Of a stretch of 64,000 nucleotides of DNA, positions 24,501 to 37,944 are shown in pieces. Under the pieces are notes generated by a model, which ran no database searches, was not told where the DNA came from, and saw only the letters and a program-made list of their open reading frames with translations. The stretch lies in contig NMRB01002780.1 of assembly GCA_002633025.1 (NCBI GenBank), positions 25,258 to 89,257 of the forward strand, read 5' to 3'. How positions within the stretch are numbered: the stretch's first letter is position 1; every line of letters begins with the position of its first letter. This DNA comes from Notospermus geniculatus (taxonomy: Eukaryota; Nemertea; Pilidiophora; Heteronemertea; Lineidae). Made by a program: the position numbers and the translations under genes.

Positions 24501-26024
24501 TGTGTTATAACTAACTGCTGATAGGCGCCGGTTGCAATATCGGATTTTCTGTGCAGTCGGCACAGAGTTTCTCCAATCTAATGATCTATAACATGCCAGA
24601 AGACTGAATAGCTAGTCTTCAGGAGCCACCGTGGTGTAGTGACTCAGGTCTCTGGCTAGCGGTCAGAAGGTCCCAGGTTCAACCCCACTCAATGCAAGAC
24701 TTTGGCGAAGTCTCTTTGCCTCACTTGGCTCACCCCACCCAGGTATTAAATGGGGATCACCCTGCCTTAATTCGTCTTGTCGTCTGATCATGTTAGTATT
24801 CACCACACATCTCGACCAGACGGACTTACCTGAGAACAATCCTCTCCGATCCAGAAATGGACGTACATATCAGTCTTAGATGTTCCCGACTGAAAAAACA
24901 AAAGGACATCAGTGCATATCAATCAGTAACAGCCTTCTGACAGCTGACTGGTTGTTGGTGCTGCCACCTGGTGGTTCCCATGGATACTACCCAGAAATGA
25001 CTTGACTGACCAGCCTTCTGGGGAAATAATTCAAAGACATTCCAAAGATATTCCAAGAGCTGTTAATGACTTTTTCTCAAGATCTTTATGTCCCCTTATT
25101 TGGAGAACTGTTGCCATGGTAACTGAGCAGCATGGCGATCTCACAATTCCTCAGCAAGTTTTCCAGTTGCTCACCCTGAAGATAACATAAGCGTCTCCCT
25201 TGAAGAAGCTACCATAGTTAGTTTGTGGGATGGCCTTCAGCTCAAAATTCTGAAAAGAGACGGACAAGAAAATCCTCAAATAGAACTGAGTCTGACATCT
25301 GTGACATCATGAAGACATCTACATCTAGAGTTTTAGGGACACAGTCACAGAATTGCAGTCTCTCTCAGGGTTTCCGCCAGAAAAAAAAGAGGGTACAGAC
25401 CCAAAAAAATTTTTTTTTAAATTTTTTTTGAAAAAAAAATTTTTCAAAAAATTTTTTTTTTGAAATTTTTTTTCAAAAAAAATTTTTTTTTGAAAAAATT
25501 TTTTTCCAAAACTTTTTTTTGAAAAAAATCTTTTTTCAAAAAAAATTTTAAAAAATTTTTTTTCGTACAACATGTCTACATTAAGCTAATTTTAAACTGT
25601 CGAGAGGAAAACCGCACTGAGCCTAGCCTAACCAAGCAGAATGCAGTGAAATAATATTTACATGTATCTTCAACAAAAAAAAAATGTGAACCAGCTGACC
25701 AAGAGACCAGCTGTTCCGATGATGTATAGGCCTCGCATACAATCTAAATATAGATTATTTCACTGATCTAATCAGGTCTATTATTATATCACTTGCCTTC
25801 ACAATCAACGTCAACTTACATACATTTTATGGACACATATTTCAAGCCATAATGTTTCGAGAAATCTCTGCGAAAACATATGTCACGAATTCAGGAGTTC
25901 ATACATGTACATGTATCTGGGGTAACGGCTGCCCGTAAGAGTCACGACTTACCTCAACTCTCCATATTATAAAGTTAGCTTTTCCGGGTGTGATTACCCT
26001 AAATGCTGGGTCTAAGTCGGTCAT
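12428..26024 (-). CDS. VIL1: Villin (gelsolin superfamily, G1-G6 plus headpiece), 22 exons found
   Basis: Villin nucleates, caps, severs and bundles actin under Ca2+ control. Coding exons, 5' to 3' on the minus strand: 26024-25953, 25249-25175, 24889-24830, 24116-23986, 23733-23517, 22885-22781, 22631-22522, [one missing], 19497-19399, 18951-18807, 16880-16780, 16356-16219, 15991-15905, 15792-15721, 15508-15404, 15137-15054, 14758-14700, 14428-14245, 14010-13897, 13634-13509, 13391-13320, 12983-12873, 12541-12428. Start [15 protein letters not shown] is villin-like. Repeats include [12 protein letters not shown]-type G1, [13 protein letters not shown] (G4), [16 protein letters not shown] (G5) and [14 protein letters not shown] (G6). 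The C terminus is a headpiece: [13 protein letters not shown]...[14 protein letters not shown]. The visible coding sequence (2381 nt) plus a ~70-nt exon would give ~815 aa, close to human villin (827). The KLYR-to-DVFIVDN step needs an exon I could not find, probably in the 21760-22430 gap. Advillin or villin-like are alternative ortholog labels. Confidence 0.92.
12669..12833. repeat. Minisatellite, 32-bp unit, about 5 copies (villin last intron)
   Basis: The unit TATCAGGTCACCTTTCAATT followed by AAGCACAGCTGT is repeated with G/T changes. It lies in the intron between the headpiece exon and the preceding exon. Confidence 0.85.
14915..15030. repeat. Short tandem array, ~45-bp unit, about 2.5 copies
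   Basis: Repeated segments contain AAGGTCCCTACTGTGTCCT and AATAGGGAGGTACCACTGTA. The array is intronic in villin, just 3' of the exon at 15054-15137. Confidence 0.65.
16427..16535. repeat. Inverted repeat (hairpin) in a villin intron
   Basis: The left arm (ATATGAATAAAATCTAGCGA...GCTTTTACTT) and right arm (AAGTAAAAGCATTTGCTAG...TTTATTCATAT) pair over about 32 bp around a ~45-bp loop. This is consistent with a tiny MITE. Confidence 0.6.
17168..17311. repeat. Inverted pair of the GAAGAAGACCC dispersed motif
   Basis: Two copies of a ~55-bp element face each other: CCAGAATCTTGCAAATTTTT...GTCTTCTTCA...GGCTGGCACTTTCA and its inverse (TGAAAGTGCCAGCCTGAAGA...CGAAAATTTGCTAAGATTCTGG). Single copies of the same core occur at 8288-8340 (minus) and 14095-14140 (plus). 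It is a dispersed transposon-derived sequence lying in a villin intron. Confidence 0.7.
18588..18719. repeat. Minisatellite, 20-bp unit, about 6.5 copies (villin intron)
   Basis: The unit GACCAACCATGTTCCTTGGT is repeated nearly perfectly, decaying at the 3' end to GATCAACCAC. Minus-strand frames such as [19 protein letters not shown] are translations of the array. Confidence 0.9.
19165..19325 (+). mobile_element. 5S-rRNA-like SINE, copy 1
   Basis: The stretch contains CTCGGAGCTAGAAGTTAAGC, then a short spacer, then GCGATCACTACGTGGATGGG ATGACCG (two adjacent pieces). This matches the 5S rRNA internal promoter order (box A AAGCTAAGC, box C GGATGGGAGACC). The upstream part (CATTGAACCCCTTGCAGCTA...CCGCCGGCCATGGA) is shared with copy 2 at 55107-55255, so the whole ~150-bp unit is a mobile repeat rather than a 5S gene. 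Confidence 0.6.
19862..20146. repeat. Minisatellite, 29-bp unit, about 10 copies (villin intron)
   Basis: The unit GAGCACCGGGTACAAGATCC then CACAGGGGT repeats with C/A, T/G and A/T variants (e.g. ATCACACTGGGGT). Minus-strand frames are repetitive and not genuine proteins. Confidence 0.9.
21018..21142. mobile_element. Small MITE with CTTGCTAG-type termini
   Basis: The left end CACAAAACCTTGCTAGCTTT and the right end AGCCTAGCAAGGTTTTAAGA are inverted repeats around ~85 bp. The outer bases (CCTATAATC / GAATATGGGCC) resemble the termini of the element at 34806-34923. Confidence 0.5.
21577..21759. repeat. Minisatellite, 19-bp unit, running into an assembly gap
   Basis: The unit CACGATGTCACACCAAGTC (C/T, G/A variants) is repeated about 9 times. 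The last complete copy abuts the first N at 21760, so the true array is probably longer and likely caused the gap. Confidence 0.85.
21760..22430. other. Assembly gap (671 N) inside villin
   Basis: The gap is flanked on the left by a 19-bp minisatellite and on the right by a 75-bp tandem duplication. It lies exactly where the short villin exon completing the start of G3 is expected, between the exon ending KLYR (22522) and the exon starting DVFIVDN (19497). Confidence 0.95.
22431..22580. repeat. 75-bp tandem duplication of a villin exon 3' end
   Basis: TCCTCTAAGTACCAACCTGT begins at 22431 and again at 22506, and the two units are nearly identical. Each unit carries the last ~50 bp of the villin exon at 22522-22631 (minus strand, encoding [11 protein letters not shown]) together with its GT donor. 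The first copy touches the N gap, so more copies may be hidden. Confidence 0.85.
23011..23127. repeat. Tandem repeat, 35-bp unit, about 3 copies
   Basis: The unit AGTGGGGACAGTACTCTGAT then TTGGGCACCAGACAG repeats with the last copy degenerate. It is intronic in villin. Confidence 0.85.
23208..23290 (+). mobile_element. tRNA-derived SINE head
   Basis: GCCCTGACAGCTGAGTGGTT gives an A-box-like segment and CTGGGTTCGAATCCAGCACG a perfect B box with a T-arm stem. The acceptor ends pair only partly (GCCC/GGGC), and unrelated sequence follows. This indicates a tRNA-derived SINE rather than a functional tRNA. Confidence 0.6.
24628..24790 (+). mobile_element. tRNA-like SINE family copy (GAGCCACCGTGGTGTAGTG)
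   Basis: The head GAGCCACCGTGGTGTAGTG and the B-box-like AGGTTCAACCCCACTC are followed by ~90 bp of tail. A truncated copy lies at 48731-48786 (GAGCCACGGTGGTGTAGTGG). An inverted relative lies near 27190-27260 (TCGGAGACCCAAACCACTAC). It is intronic in villin. Confidence 0.6.
25366..25565. repeat. A/T homopolymer block after a CAGGGTTTC MITE end
   Basis: CAGGGTTTCCGCCAG, the terminal sequence of the MITE family at 26351, 28576 and 29929, is followed by ~180 bp of alternating A-runs and T-runs that can fold on themselves. The Phe/Lys-only open frame on the minus strand is an artefact of this composition. Confidence 0.7.
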
Positions 26025-26350
26025 CTTTCAACACCTGCAATGAGAAAAACAGCACATAAAATCTAAGATATCAGATGACTGGTACTTCCATTTTACGGGG
26101 TTCGGGCACAGAAAGGTGAGATTTCATTCACGACAGCACAGTGTAGCTTTTTCTAACCTTTCACATGTTTCATGAAGAGTGCTGTTTCTCGTATTTTAAA
26201 AGAATTTTTGCTTTTGGTGGGTGGAAACAACACTTTTTCCTCTGAATGCCAAATGGAACGTTGTGAGGGTTGGGCGGTACCGCCCACTACCGCCCGGCGT
26301 GGGCACATTTTTGTCCATGTGAGTGACAACACAGAGTGGGTATCAGACAT

Positions 26351-26486
26351 CAGGGTTTCTGCCAGAAATTTTTTGAGGTACTAATTTCTTCAAAATCAGC
26401 AAAAACACCATGAAAATATACTGGCCCTTTTCTGTTCCTTTGAGGGTATTAGCATAGTGCTCTTAGTACCCTCTGGCGGAAACATA
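26351..26486. mobile_element. MITE, CAGGGTTTCTGCCAGA family, copy 1
   Basis: It begins CAGGGTTTCTGCCAGAAAT and ends TACCCTCTGGCGGAAAC, the reverse complement, so it is a ~135-bp element with ~16-bp terminal inverted repeats. Internal landmarks TTCTTCAAAATCA and CTTTGAGGG are shared with copies at 28576-28724 and 29929-30068. Confidence 0.75.
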
Positions 26487-27821
26487 TTGTCAGACAGACT
26501 CTGAAATCAAGTCAGGCTTTGATATTTTAACAAGATGCCGTAACGGTTCAGCTCATTTGATACTTATAATAGGACGAACTCCAAACTAATCTCTACACTG
26601 CAAACTTTATACATACAAGGATTTTGATCGACTTTTTTGCAATGAGTCCAAGCAAGTCTTCCAGAAGGACTGGTATAAACTTTCTAGGCCCAACCCATGG
26701 GTGTAACGTACACATTAGAATGACCCACTTACCTCACATACCTCAAGCCTTCACAAAAGGTGAAATATTTCAAATGACACTAGGCCTCAACTCAGTCAAC
26801 AATTCTTTTCTAAATTTTCATTGATTGTAGTATGATCCGCCAAAGATGACATAGTAGGAAAAAACGACATATGCCGTATTGACTGATACAGGTCAATGGA
26901 AAGGTCAATCATGTCAATGGAGATGTTTGACAATGCAAGCGAGGGATCGGGCCGGGCATCTTTTACATGTAAAATAACGTAAAGGAAAATGACGACGTGC
27001 AATGTTGACTTCATAATAAGTGACTGGCCTCTCAGGGATGTGGCTACCTACTCATGAAATCACCATTGGGTATTTCACCTCTGATTTGGCTAAAACTTCA
27101 ACCACTTGGCAAAAATTTTCAAAACAGAAAATCCAATAGATTGGAAAATTTGGCAACCTGAATAGTGACTTGGCTAACGATTTGCCTAAGACTTCAAACC
27201 CGGGATCCTCTGACTGTTAGTCGGAGACCCAAACCACTACACGACCATGGATCCCGACTTGGGGTCTTGACTTGGCAGACCCTAGCTCCATACATTGCCC
27301 CTGCCCTCCGCATGTCTACAAACCATACACCCCTTAATTAATGAAATAATTATCACGTATTGATTAACTTCACGAAACTGATATCCCAAACTGTACAGAG
27401 GTCTATCAGGTTTAGATGGGATGACATACCAACATATTAAACGTACAGACCTCATACCTGTAGCAATGTACATACCTACATGTAGTACGGCCACCTCGTA
27501 CATGTACGTGTGATAATGAGGTAGGCTACGGCAACGGGAGCATGTTGAAATATGGAGTTGTCAATATCAAGCCAAATCAGGATCACGGCTATGTTGATGT
27601 GTATTGTGATATCGTCAGGAGTTTTTTAGGTGCAATGTTCGTTTGAAATGAGTGGGTCCTTTCAAACAACATACAAACGGACAGCCGAGAGGTGGCCTGA
27701 GTACAGCTGAAGGGGTGAATGTTGTCCACTGTGAATCCTAACCCCTGGCCCATAGGATTAGGCGACACCTGAGTACAGTGGTCAAAATGAATAGAAACAA
27801 CGAATCTGAGGCCAAACTTAA

Positions 27822-29152
27822 ATGTCTTTAATAGAGAGGTGTCCTCCTGACAGAGGTACTCCGGGAGGTCCTAGGATCCTAGAGATGATGAGAAAGCTTC
27901 TAGACCTGGTCACCTTTGATCGACCCAAACATTGTGTCCGTACGTCCAGAGGAATCTAGATCACAATCATTGATGGCATATTATTGACTAACAACAACAT
28001 CTGGTCATCTCAATAATAATCCCAACCAAAAGACACTGGTCCCTTATTGTTTACTATTGATTTTTTATGTTATATGTGACCTAATTACTTTAGAATAACT
28101 TTTACTAACTCTCACAGCCTGACAGTGACATGACGGACAAAATCAAATCGCTTAACCTGCAAATCAGCCAGTGGTACCACGAAATACCACTATTATCGTC
28201 CAATGAGGAAATGTTAAAAGTCCAGCAGATGCTACTGATGTAGAAGAGACGGGGTTTTCAAGCGTAGACAATTGATCAAAATGCACCAAATAACTGAGGA
28301 GAACCAAACAAAATGGCCGACAGACAATAAATTCTACAATGGTTTCCATGGGAACAAGTCAAACAGCCATGATACCACGGGACCAGAGACCTACTCCAAT
28401 CTCACGGGACCAGACCTACGCCAATCGGTGCTAATCATCATTGCCATGGTATCACATACCTGCCAAGTTGAAGAGGGCAGGAATGGAGGTGTCGATTTTG
28501 CATGCTAACTACAGTGTATGGAAAATGCTGAAGTGGTGAGACAGGCTGCTACCTGTGGACCAGGCCTAGTTTTTTCAGGGTCTCTGCCAGAATTTTTTTT
28601 GACACTGTTTGAGGGTACTAATTTCTTCAAAATCAACAAAACCCCCATGAAATTAAAGAAAATGGCCCTTTTCAGTTCCTTTGAGGGTACTAGCATACGT
28701 TAGTACTCTCTGGTGGAAACACTGTTTTTGAATGACACACTCCATTGACAACATCAGTCTTACTCTTGCCAATTTCAGAATGTTCATCTGAGTTTCTGAT
28801 TGAAGGAGAACAGTGCAACGGCGAGAGTATCCCAGTCACAAAGTTAGACAACCTGAGCAGGAGTAGGCCACGGTCACGATGGACATGTCACGTGAACTAT
28901 TACAAGACAAAATATCCACTCAACAAGTGACCTTGCAAACTGCCGGCACCATGGCGATTTCAACAAGTAGCACAGATTTCAACAAGTAGCACGGCCGCCG
29001 TGTGTTGATGAAATAGCAGCACGCTCCCACAAAATGTTTGTTAAAACACATGTTTTACAACCAAATTTTGGTATTGTTACAACCAGTGCTTGCGTGGGAT
29101 GAGAGAGCTGTTGAAAACCACTCCAAATAAGTCAATAAATGGTGTGTACTAC
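27822..29152. repeat. 1.35-kb tandem segmental duplication, unit 1
   Basis: This unit runs from ATGTCTTTAATAGAGAGGTG to AATGGTGTGTACTAC. It is repeated as unit 2 (29154-30522) with scattered substitutions and small indels, including 2 versus 3 copies of a 19-bp motif (ATTTCAACAAGTAGCAC). A single N at 29153 separates the units. No coding function was identified in either copy. Confidence 0.9.
28576..28724. mobile_element. MITE, CAGGGTTTCTGCCAGA family, copy 2
   Basis: It has the same termini (CAGGGTCTCTGCCAGA / TACTCTCTGGTGGAAAC) and the same internal TTCTTCAAAATCAACAAAA as the 26351 copy. It lies inside duplication unit 1. Confidence 0.7.
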
Positions 29153-29153
29153 N

Positions 29154-30522
29154 ATGTCCTTAATAGAGAGGTGTCCTCCTGACAGAGGTGTCCACTCCGG
29201 GAGGTCCTGGGATCCTAGAGATGATGATAAAGCTTTTAGACATGGTCACCTTTAATCGACCCAAACATTGTGTCCGTACGTCCTGAGGAATCTAGCTCAG
29301 AATCATTACTGATGGCATATTATTGATTAACAACAACATCTGGTCATCTCAATAATAATCCCAACCAAAAGACACTGGTCCCTTATTGTTTACTATTGAT
29401 TTTTTATGTTATATGTGACCTAATTACTTTAGAATAACTTTTACTAACTCTCACAGGCGCTGACAGTGACATGACGGACAAAATCAAATCGCTAACCTCA
29501 AATCAGCCAGTGGTACCACGAAATACCACTAATATCGTCCAATGAGGAAATGTTAAAAGTCCAGCAAATGCTACTGATGTAGAAGAAACGGGGTTTTCAT
29601 GCGTAGACGGGGTTTTCAAGCGTAGACAATTGATCAAAATGCACCAAATAACTGAGGAGAACCAAACAAAATGGCCGACAGACAACAAATTCTACAATGG
29701 TTTCCATGGGAACAAGTCAAACGGCCATGATACCACGGGACCAGAGACCTACTCCAATCTCACGGGACCAGACCTATGCCAATCTGTGCTATTATCATCA
29801 TCGCCATGGTATCACATACCTGCCAAGTTGAAGAGGGCAGGAATGGAGGTGTCGATTTTGCATGCTAACTACAATGTTTAAGTGGTGAGACACTGACAGG
29901 CTGCTACCTGTGGACCAGGCCTAGTTTTTTCAGGGTCTCTGCCAGAATTTATTTTTGAGGGTACTGATTTCTTCAAAATCAACAAAAACCCCATGAAATT
30001 AAAGTATCCTTAAAGGAACAGTAAAGGGCCAAACATAGTACCCTTAGTACTCTCTGGTGGAAACACTGTTTTTGAATGATCACACTCCATTGACAACATC
30101 AGTCTAATTTCCGAATGTTCATCTGAGTTTCTGACTGAAGGAGAACAGTGTGGGGGGGGGACAACAGAGAAAGTATCCCAGTCACAAAGTTAGACAACCC
30201 GGGCAGGAGTAGGCCACGGTCACGATGGACATGTCCTTAACATGAACATTTACAAGACAAAATATCCACTCAACAAGTGACCTTGCAAACAGCAGGCGCC
30301 ATGGCGATTTCAACAAGTAGCACAGATTTCAACAAGTAGCACAGATTTCAACAAGTAGCACGGCCGCCGTGTGTTGATGAAATAGCAGCACGCTCCCACA
30401 AAATGTTTGTTAAAACACATGTTTTACAACCAAATTTTGGTATTGTTACAACCAGTGCTTGCCTGGGATGAGAGAGCTGTTGAAAACCACTCCAAATAAG
30501 TCAATAAATGGTGTGTACTACA
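29154..30522. repeat. 1.35-kb tandem segmental duplication, unit 2
   Basis: Second copy of 27822-29152, colinear along its whole length and ending in the same GTGTGTACTAC. It contains an extra GGGGTTTTC segment near 29590-29615, a G-rich insertion near 30150 and an extra ATTTCAACAAGTAGCAC motif. Confidence 0.9.
29929..30068. mobile_element. MITE, CAGGGTTTCTGCCAGA family, copy 3
   Basis: This is the counterpart of the 28576 copy within duplication unit 2, with altered sequence in its middle (TATCCTTAAAGGAACAGTAA). Confidence 0.7.
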
Positions 30523-31090
30523 ATATCACTGGACCCGCCTCGGTTTGACTCAAATTTTACCTTATATGGTAATGCACCGTGTTTGGATGATAGGCGTATA
30601 CAATGTAACGTACATGAGCTACAGATACGTTGATAAATTAACTATAGGAAAAGTGTATTTCACGGCAGGCGTATCAAGCGTGCTACAAATTGAGATTTAG
30701 CAATGAATTTAACATGCAGGCATGGCAGGAGGCAGCTCTCCAAATATACCTGGCCTGTATCAAGGACAGTGGAGGACCACTGCCAACTGCATTTAGGTTA
30801 CCCCACTTCCATCGTACGCATCGCTAGGCTCTTTCTAAAAGGCCGAGTTTAAGGTCCCATACAGCACCTCCGTCAACCTTGTCATATACTTTAGGCTGGG
30901 TATGGTTTCTTGAAGTCTTCAGTCAGCCTTCACCTGATACCGCCAGGAAATGAATGCTCAATTCAAGGACTCAAAATCATTTCTCGTCTTCAGAAAGCAG
31001 TGATAATCCCAGGACAATTTCAACAAAAGTTTACAATCTATTCATCAAACTGTCACCATACTGCCCGCCATACATGTACAGGTAGTCCCN

Positions 31091-31372
31091 GAGGAGACCA
31101 GCCTGGGCGGGGCCAAGAAGGGAGAACCATGGTGGATGGATGTTAGGCAATGTAGGAGGAGACCTGCCTGGGCGAGGCCAAGAAGGGAGAACCATGGTGG
31201 ATGGATGTTGTTAGGCAATGTAGGAGGACAGCCTGGGCGGGGCCAAGAAGGGAGAACCATGGTGGATGGATGTTGGGCAATGTAGGAGGAGACCAGCCTG
31301 GGCAGGGCCAAGAAGGGAGAACCATGGTGGATGAATGTTAGGCAATGTAGGAGGAGACCAGCCTGGGCAGGG
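31091..31372. repeat. Minisatellite, ~65-bp unit, about 4.3 copies
   Basis: Each unit contains GAGGAGACCAGCCTGGGCG, GGCCAAGAAGGGAGAACCAT and GGTGGATGGATGTTAGGCAA. An N at 31090 sits immediately before the first unit. The minus-strand frames (PAQAGLLLHCLTSIHHGSP) are translations of the array. Confidence 0.9.
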
Positions 31373-31803
31373 GCTGAGGTGGGGGGGCTCAAGTGGAGTA
31401 TAGCGAGACAAACCGTGCGAAGTGTAGGCCTACAGAGAGTATGTGCACGGAATAAGCAGCAATGTATGGAGATGCGTCACTTCCCACCGGTGGCCCCTAA
31501 GTAAGTTGGCCCCCCTGCAAGGCTATAGCCTTTAGTCCACCGGTTGGCCCCTAATAGCTAAGTATTGCCGAGTCAGAAACTAGAGTCTAGGCCTACTTCA
31601 TCAGACATGACTGGTGATCATGTATAAATTTGATCATGATGATGGTGATGAATCCAAGCCCTACACAGTACAGTCACTACAGTGGTCAACACAGTGACAC
31701 TGTCAGTGTGTCATGCATGCAGGATACTACACAGTCACAGCATGACTACACACATCATATGCATGATGATACAGCACGCTGCAATCATGGCAGTGGCCTA
31801 TGG

Positions 31804-32120
31804 CACAGGAGGTTAGCTCAACCGAGGATGACCCCTACGGTATATAAATAGGACAAGGACATCACGTTTTTTTCGACTTCTCACTTCAAGCCCAGATTTT
31901 CACAAAAAAACATCAATATTTTCACAAAAACCTACCTTCACCGTAGTCTCCACATTGTATACTGTACATATCCACCGAAAATAATCCCAAAAAGTTCCTT
32001 TGAATAATTAAAACAGGCCGTTAATTAACANGGCTTGAAGTGAGAAGTCGAAAAAAACGTGATGTCCTTGTCCTATTTATATACCGTAGGGGTCATCCTC
32101 GGTTGAGCTAACCTCCTGTG
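31804..32120. repeat. Long near-perfect inverted repeat, 89-bp arms
   Basis: The left arm 31804-31892 and the right arm 32032-32120 are reverse complements over their full visible length. Landmarks are GACATCACGTTTTTTTCGAC and CGGTATATAAATAGGACAAG. The ~139-bp loop ends in a single N at 32031, exactly at the arm boundary. It is either a foldback transposon or an assembly join of a sequence to its own reverse. Confidence 0.9.
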
Positions 32121-32574
32121 GCCTATGGGCCATGGTGGCAGTGCATCGAACGAACCGAGAAGCCCCATTCAGGCCAAGGCCCAATGGCAATAACTCCGAA
32201 CAAATCCTTTTCCCACAGATAATTTAAAGTGAGACAGCATAAGCAACTCATGAAATATATTTCCCTTCCTACCTCACGTTTGATAGCTCCTTTTTAGGCG
32301 TGTAAAACAGTGACAAACACTTAGTCCAGAAATGATGACACACACTGTACACACGACAATGCACTATGACGATACAGTGTATGACACCAACCTCGTCCCC
32401 AGCGGTTACTACGCTCAATCTCGTTGGCCGAGTTGGTAATGGCAGACAGGTGCTGCCACCTGAGCAAGGAATTTTCAACTAAACGTCACACAATATTGTC
32501 TCCGAGGACAAAACAACAAGATTACATTCTAGTTAGGAGGCCTACATGTATTTCTCATTTCTTCTTGATGACAT

Positions 32575-32840
32575 TGTGCTGTCTGGGGCAGAAGTGTCCC
32601 TGGTGCTGGTTGTGACACTGTGCTGTCTGGGACAGAAGTTTCCCTGGTTGTGACGCTGTGCTGTCTGGGGACAGAAGTGTCCCTGGTTGCGACACTGGTG
32701 TCTGGGGCAGAAGTGTCCCTGGTGCTGGTTGTGACACTGTGCTGTCTGGGGCAGAAGTGTCCCTGGTTGTGACACTGTGCTGTCTGGGGACAGAACTGTC
32801 TCTGTTGGTTGTGACAATGCTGTCCGAGGACAGAAAGAAC
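32575..32840. repeat. Minisatellite, ~39-45-bp irregular unit, about 6 copies
   Basis: Units built from TGACACTGTGCTGTCTGGGG, CAGAAGTGTCCCTGG and an optional TGCTGGT repeat with length variation. Confidence 0.85.
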
Positions 32841-33221
32841 TGTGTCTAATGTGACATTTTACTCTAATAATAATGAATTAACACAACAAATATTTGTGAC
32901 GACAGCAAGAACTTATTTGAGAAGAGAGAGCAGGACACTTTATTTGCAGGGGTGACTGAGGTCTGTTACATCAAATATTTTCAGTTTTGGCCCCCCCCCC
33001 TAGTGGCATAAGAAAAAGTTGCCTCTGAAGAGTTGAGACCTTGTGGAATGAAGAAAGTCAAGTACCTGGTACCTAATACCGTAAAATGCTTGAACTTCAG
33101 TTTTGCAGAGCTCACCAATGCTTTTTACGGCAGAAAAGAAGTAAAGCATTTACATAGTACTTACTTCCATCCATCCCACCCAAAGTTCTTCTGCTTTAGA
33201 ACTGTGCCCTTGTTCCCAAGT

Positions 33222-33350
33222 CAATGGGAGACTTTCCTGCCGTTAGAGGCCACCACCAGTTAGCGGTCCGAGAACGTCATGTGAAATGTGACGTCACAGA
33301 GAAGTGCACACCACAGCATCATCCATGACGTGGAGGCCATGACTTGAGTA
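33222..33350 (+). mobile_element. MITE, GGGAGACTTTCCTGCCG family, one-ended copy
   Basis: It begins CAATGGGAGACTTTCCTGCC and continues GTTAGAGGCCACCACCAG, like the full copies at 43947, 49093 and 49972, but the far terminal repeat is missing. It lies just beyond the UBA5 stop codon, probably within the 3' UTR or flank. Confidence 0.7.
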
Positions 33351-33426
33351 TATGCCAGTTACATGTACCAAGAGGACACACTTTCATTGCACACATAAAT
33401 TTATCAACCCTTTACATAAAATTAGA

Positions 33427-37760
<4,334 letters not shown>

Positions 37761-37944
37761 TTTTTCTATTTTTCTATTGATTATTGTTTTGTGATGCAGA
37801 TAAACGCAAAAATTCGGCTTTTAAACAAGGTTTTTATTCAGCCGGTGTTGACATGTGTCAACTTGTTGTTATCGTCGTTTCTGCTAAACAAGAGAGACCA
37901 TCTCCACCTTCACCTGAGGGGAGTGCAGTAATTGAGGACGCACT

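Larger units (their letters stand above)
26025..33426. other. Intergenic region between villin 5' end and UBA5 3' end
   Basis: The first bases are villin 5' UTR, with a probable splice acceptor (TTTGCAG) just upstream of the ATG. The rest is non-coding: MITEs at 26351, 28576 and 29929, a 1.35-kb tandem duplication (27822-30522), a 65-bp minisatellite, a long hairpin (31804-32120) and a ~40-bp minisatellite. The last ~500 bp should be UBA5 3' UTR; a minus-strand AATAAA lies at 32939-32944. No exon chain was recognised. Confidence 0.6.

Noticed and set aside
25325-25573. Phe/Lys-only minus-strand open frame
   Set aside because: Produced by alternating A and T homopolymers, not by a coding sequence.
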